The position numbers were made by a program, and so were the translations under genes. Under the pieces are notes generated by a model. The model was not told where the DNA came from, made no database searches, and was given only the letters and a program-made list of their open reading frames with translations. A stretch of DNA of 64,000 nucleotides from Edolisoma coerulescens (Eukaryota; Chordata; Aves; Passeriformes; Campephagidae), in the NCBI GenBank assembly GCA_013397115.1, contig VWZW01002322.1, forward strand, positions 270,462 to 334,461, read 5' to 3'. How positions within the stretch are numbered: the stretch's first letter is position 1; each line of letters begins with the position of its first letter. Shown in pieces: positions 63,461 through 64,000 of the stretch.

Positions 63461-64000
63461 TGAATTAGGACTTCTTGCCCAGGAGTCATTGCCAGGCTTT
63501 TTCCATCCTGTCTTGTTTTCCATCCTGGCACGTTTCAGGGGTGCCCCTCTTTGGGACAGGTTACCCCTGCTTTGACTTTCCCCTTGCAGTCAAAACCCTT
63601 TTCAGTCCCTGTCCCAGCTGAAGCTGCAGCAGAGGGTGATGTTCTGTGGCTGCTTCTCTGCACAGAGCTTTAATTTTGGGGCCAGGGCTGGACACACGAC
63701 CCAGGCTGGGCTCAACGTGCTTGCTGCACAGTTCAGGGACAAAAAAACTGAGAATTTTTTTGGAGCACCATTAAAATGATCTCTGGCTCTCCCTCCCATC
63801 CTGTCTGTGCATCCAGGGTGTTCCCCAGTGCTCTTGTTTGTCCATATGTTTAACAAATCCTGCAGGTTCTTAGCTGGAAACTCTCAGCTTTGACCCACCT
63901 GGAGCTGTGTCATCTTGGAGAGAGTCCTGCGGCCCTGGGGCCAACAGCTTCGAGTGGAACACCCAAAAATAAACAGTCTGTTGAAGTGGTGCCTACTTCC

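Larger units (their letters stand above)
60209..64000 (+). other. SH3PXD2B: SH3PXD2B intron 2, start
   Basis: Runs to the window end without another exon. It contains CR1 pieces at 60530-60803 and 63068-63460 and an AT-rich tract at 61852-61910. Confidence 0.8.

Overview
This window is vertebrate nuclear DNA, almost certainly from a bird. Three things point there: split genes with long introns and GT-AG boundaries, about ten short 5'-truncated CR1 LINE pieces (the dominant avian retrotransposon) with no mammalian SINEs, and introns much smaller than in the human orthologue. The species cannot be named from sequence alone. All genes seen lie on the + strand.

Region by region: 1-2300 is upstream DNA with a CR1 piece at the very start. 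About 2320-3560 is a CpG-island promoter. From 3270 to 42203 runs the complete coding sequence of STK10 (LOK), a germinal-centre-kinase-like (STE20) serine/threonine kinase, in 19 coding exons. I joined the exons by reading phase, and the sum is 2913 nt, or 970 codons plus stop, against 968 residues in human. Introns 1 (10.4 kb) and 2 (13.9 kb) hold most of the length. Intron 10 uses a GC donor. A 3' UTR of about 2.5 kb ends at poly(A) signals near 44592 and 44667.

A 4.7 kb intergenic stretch contains a hairpin, an AT-rich block that looks conserved, and a CR1 piece. At about 49230-49830 a second CpG island carries the 5' end of SH3PXD2B (TKS4, a PX/SH3 scaffold of podosomes). Its first coding exon is broken by a single N at 49457 that has swallowed the start codon. 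Exon 2 is at 60128-60208, and the gene continues beyond the window.

Both genes act at the cortical actin cytoskeleton: STK10 phosphorylates ERM proteins, and TKS4 organises podosomes and NADPH oxidase. They are separate transcription units with their own promoters. I see no new defence, mobile or biosynthetic system. The points worth a second look are the GC-AG intron, a tandem acceptor, the lost SH3PXD2B start, the gene order compared with human, several small tandem repeats, and a few single-copy AT-rich blocks that may be conserved regulatory elements.
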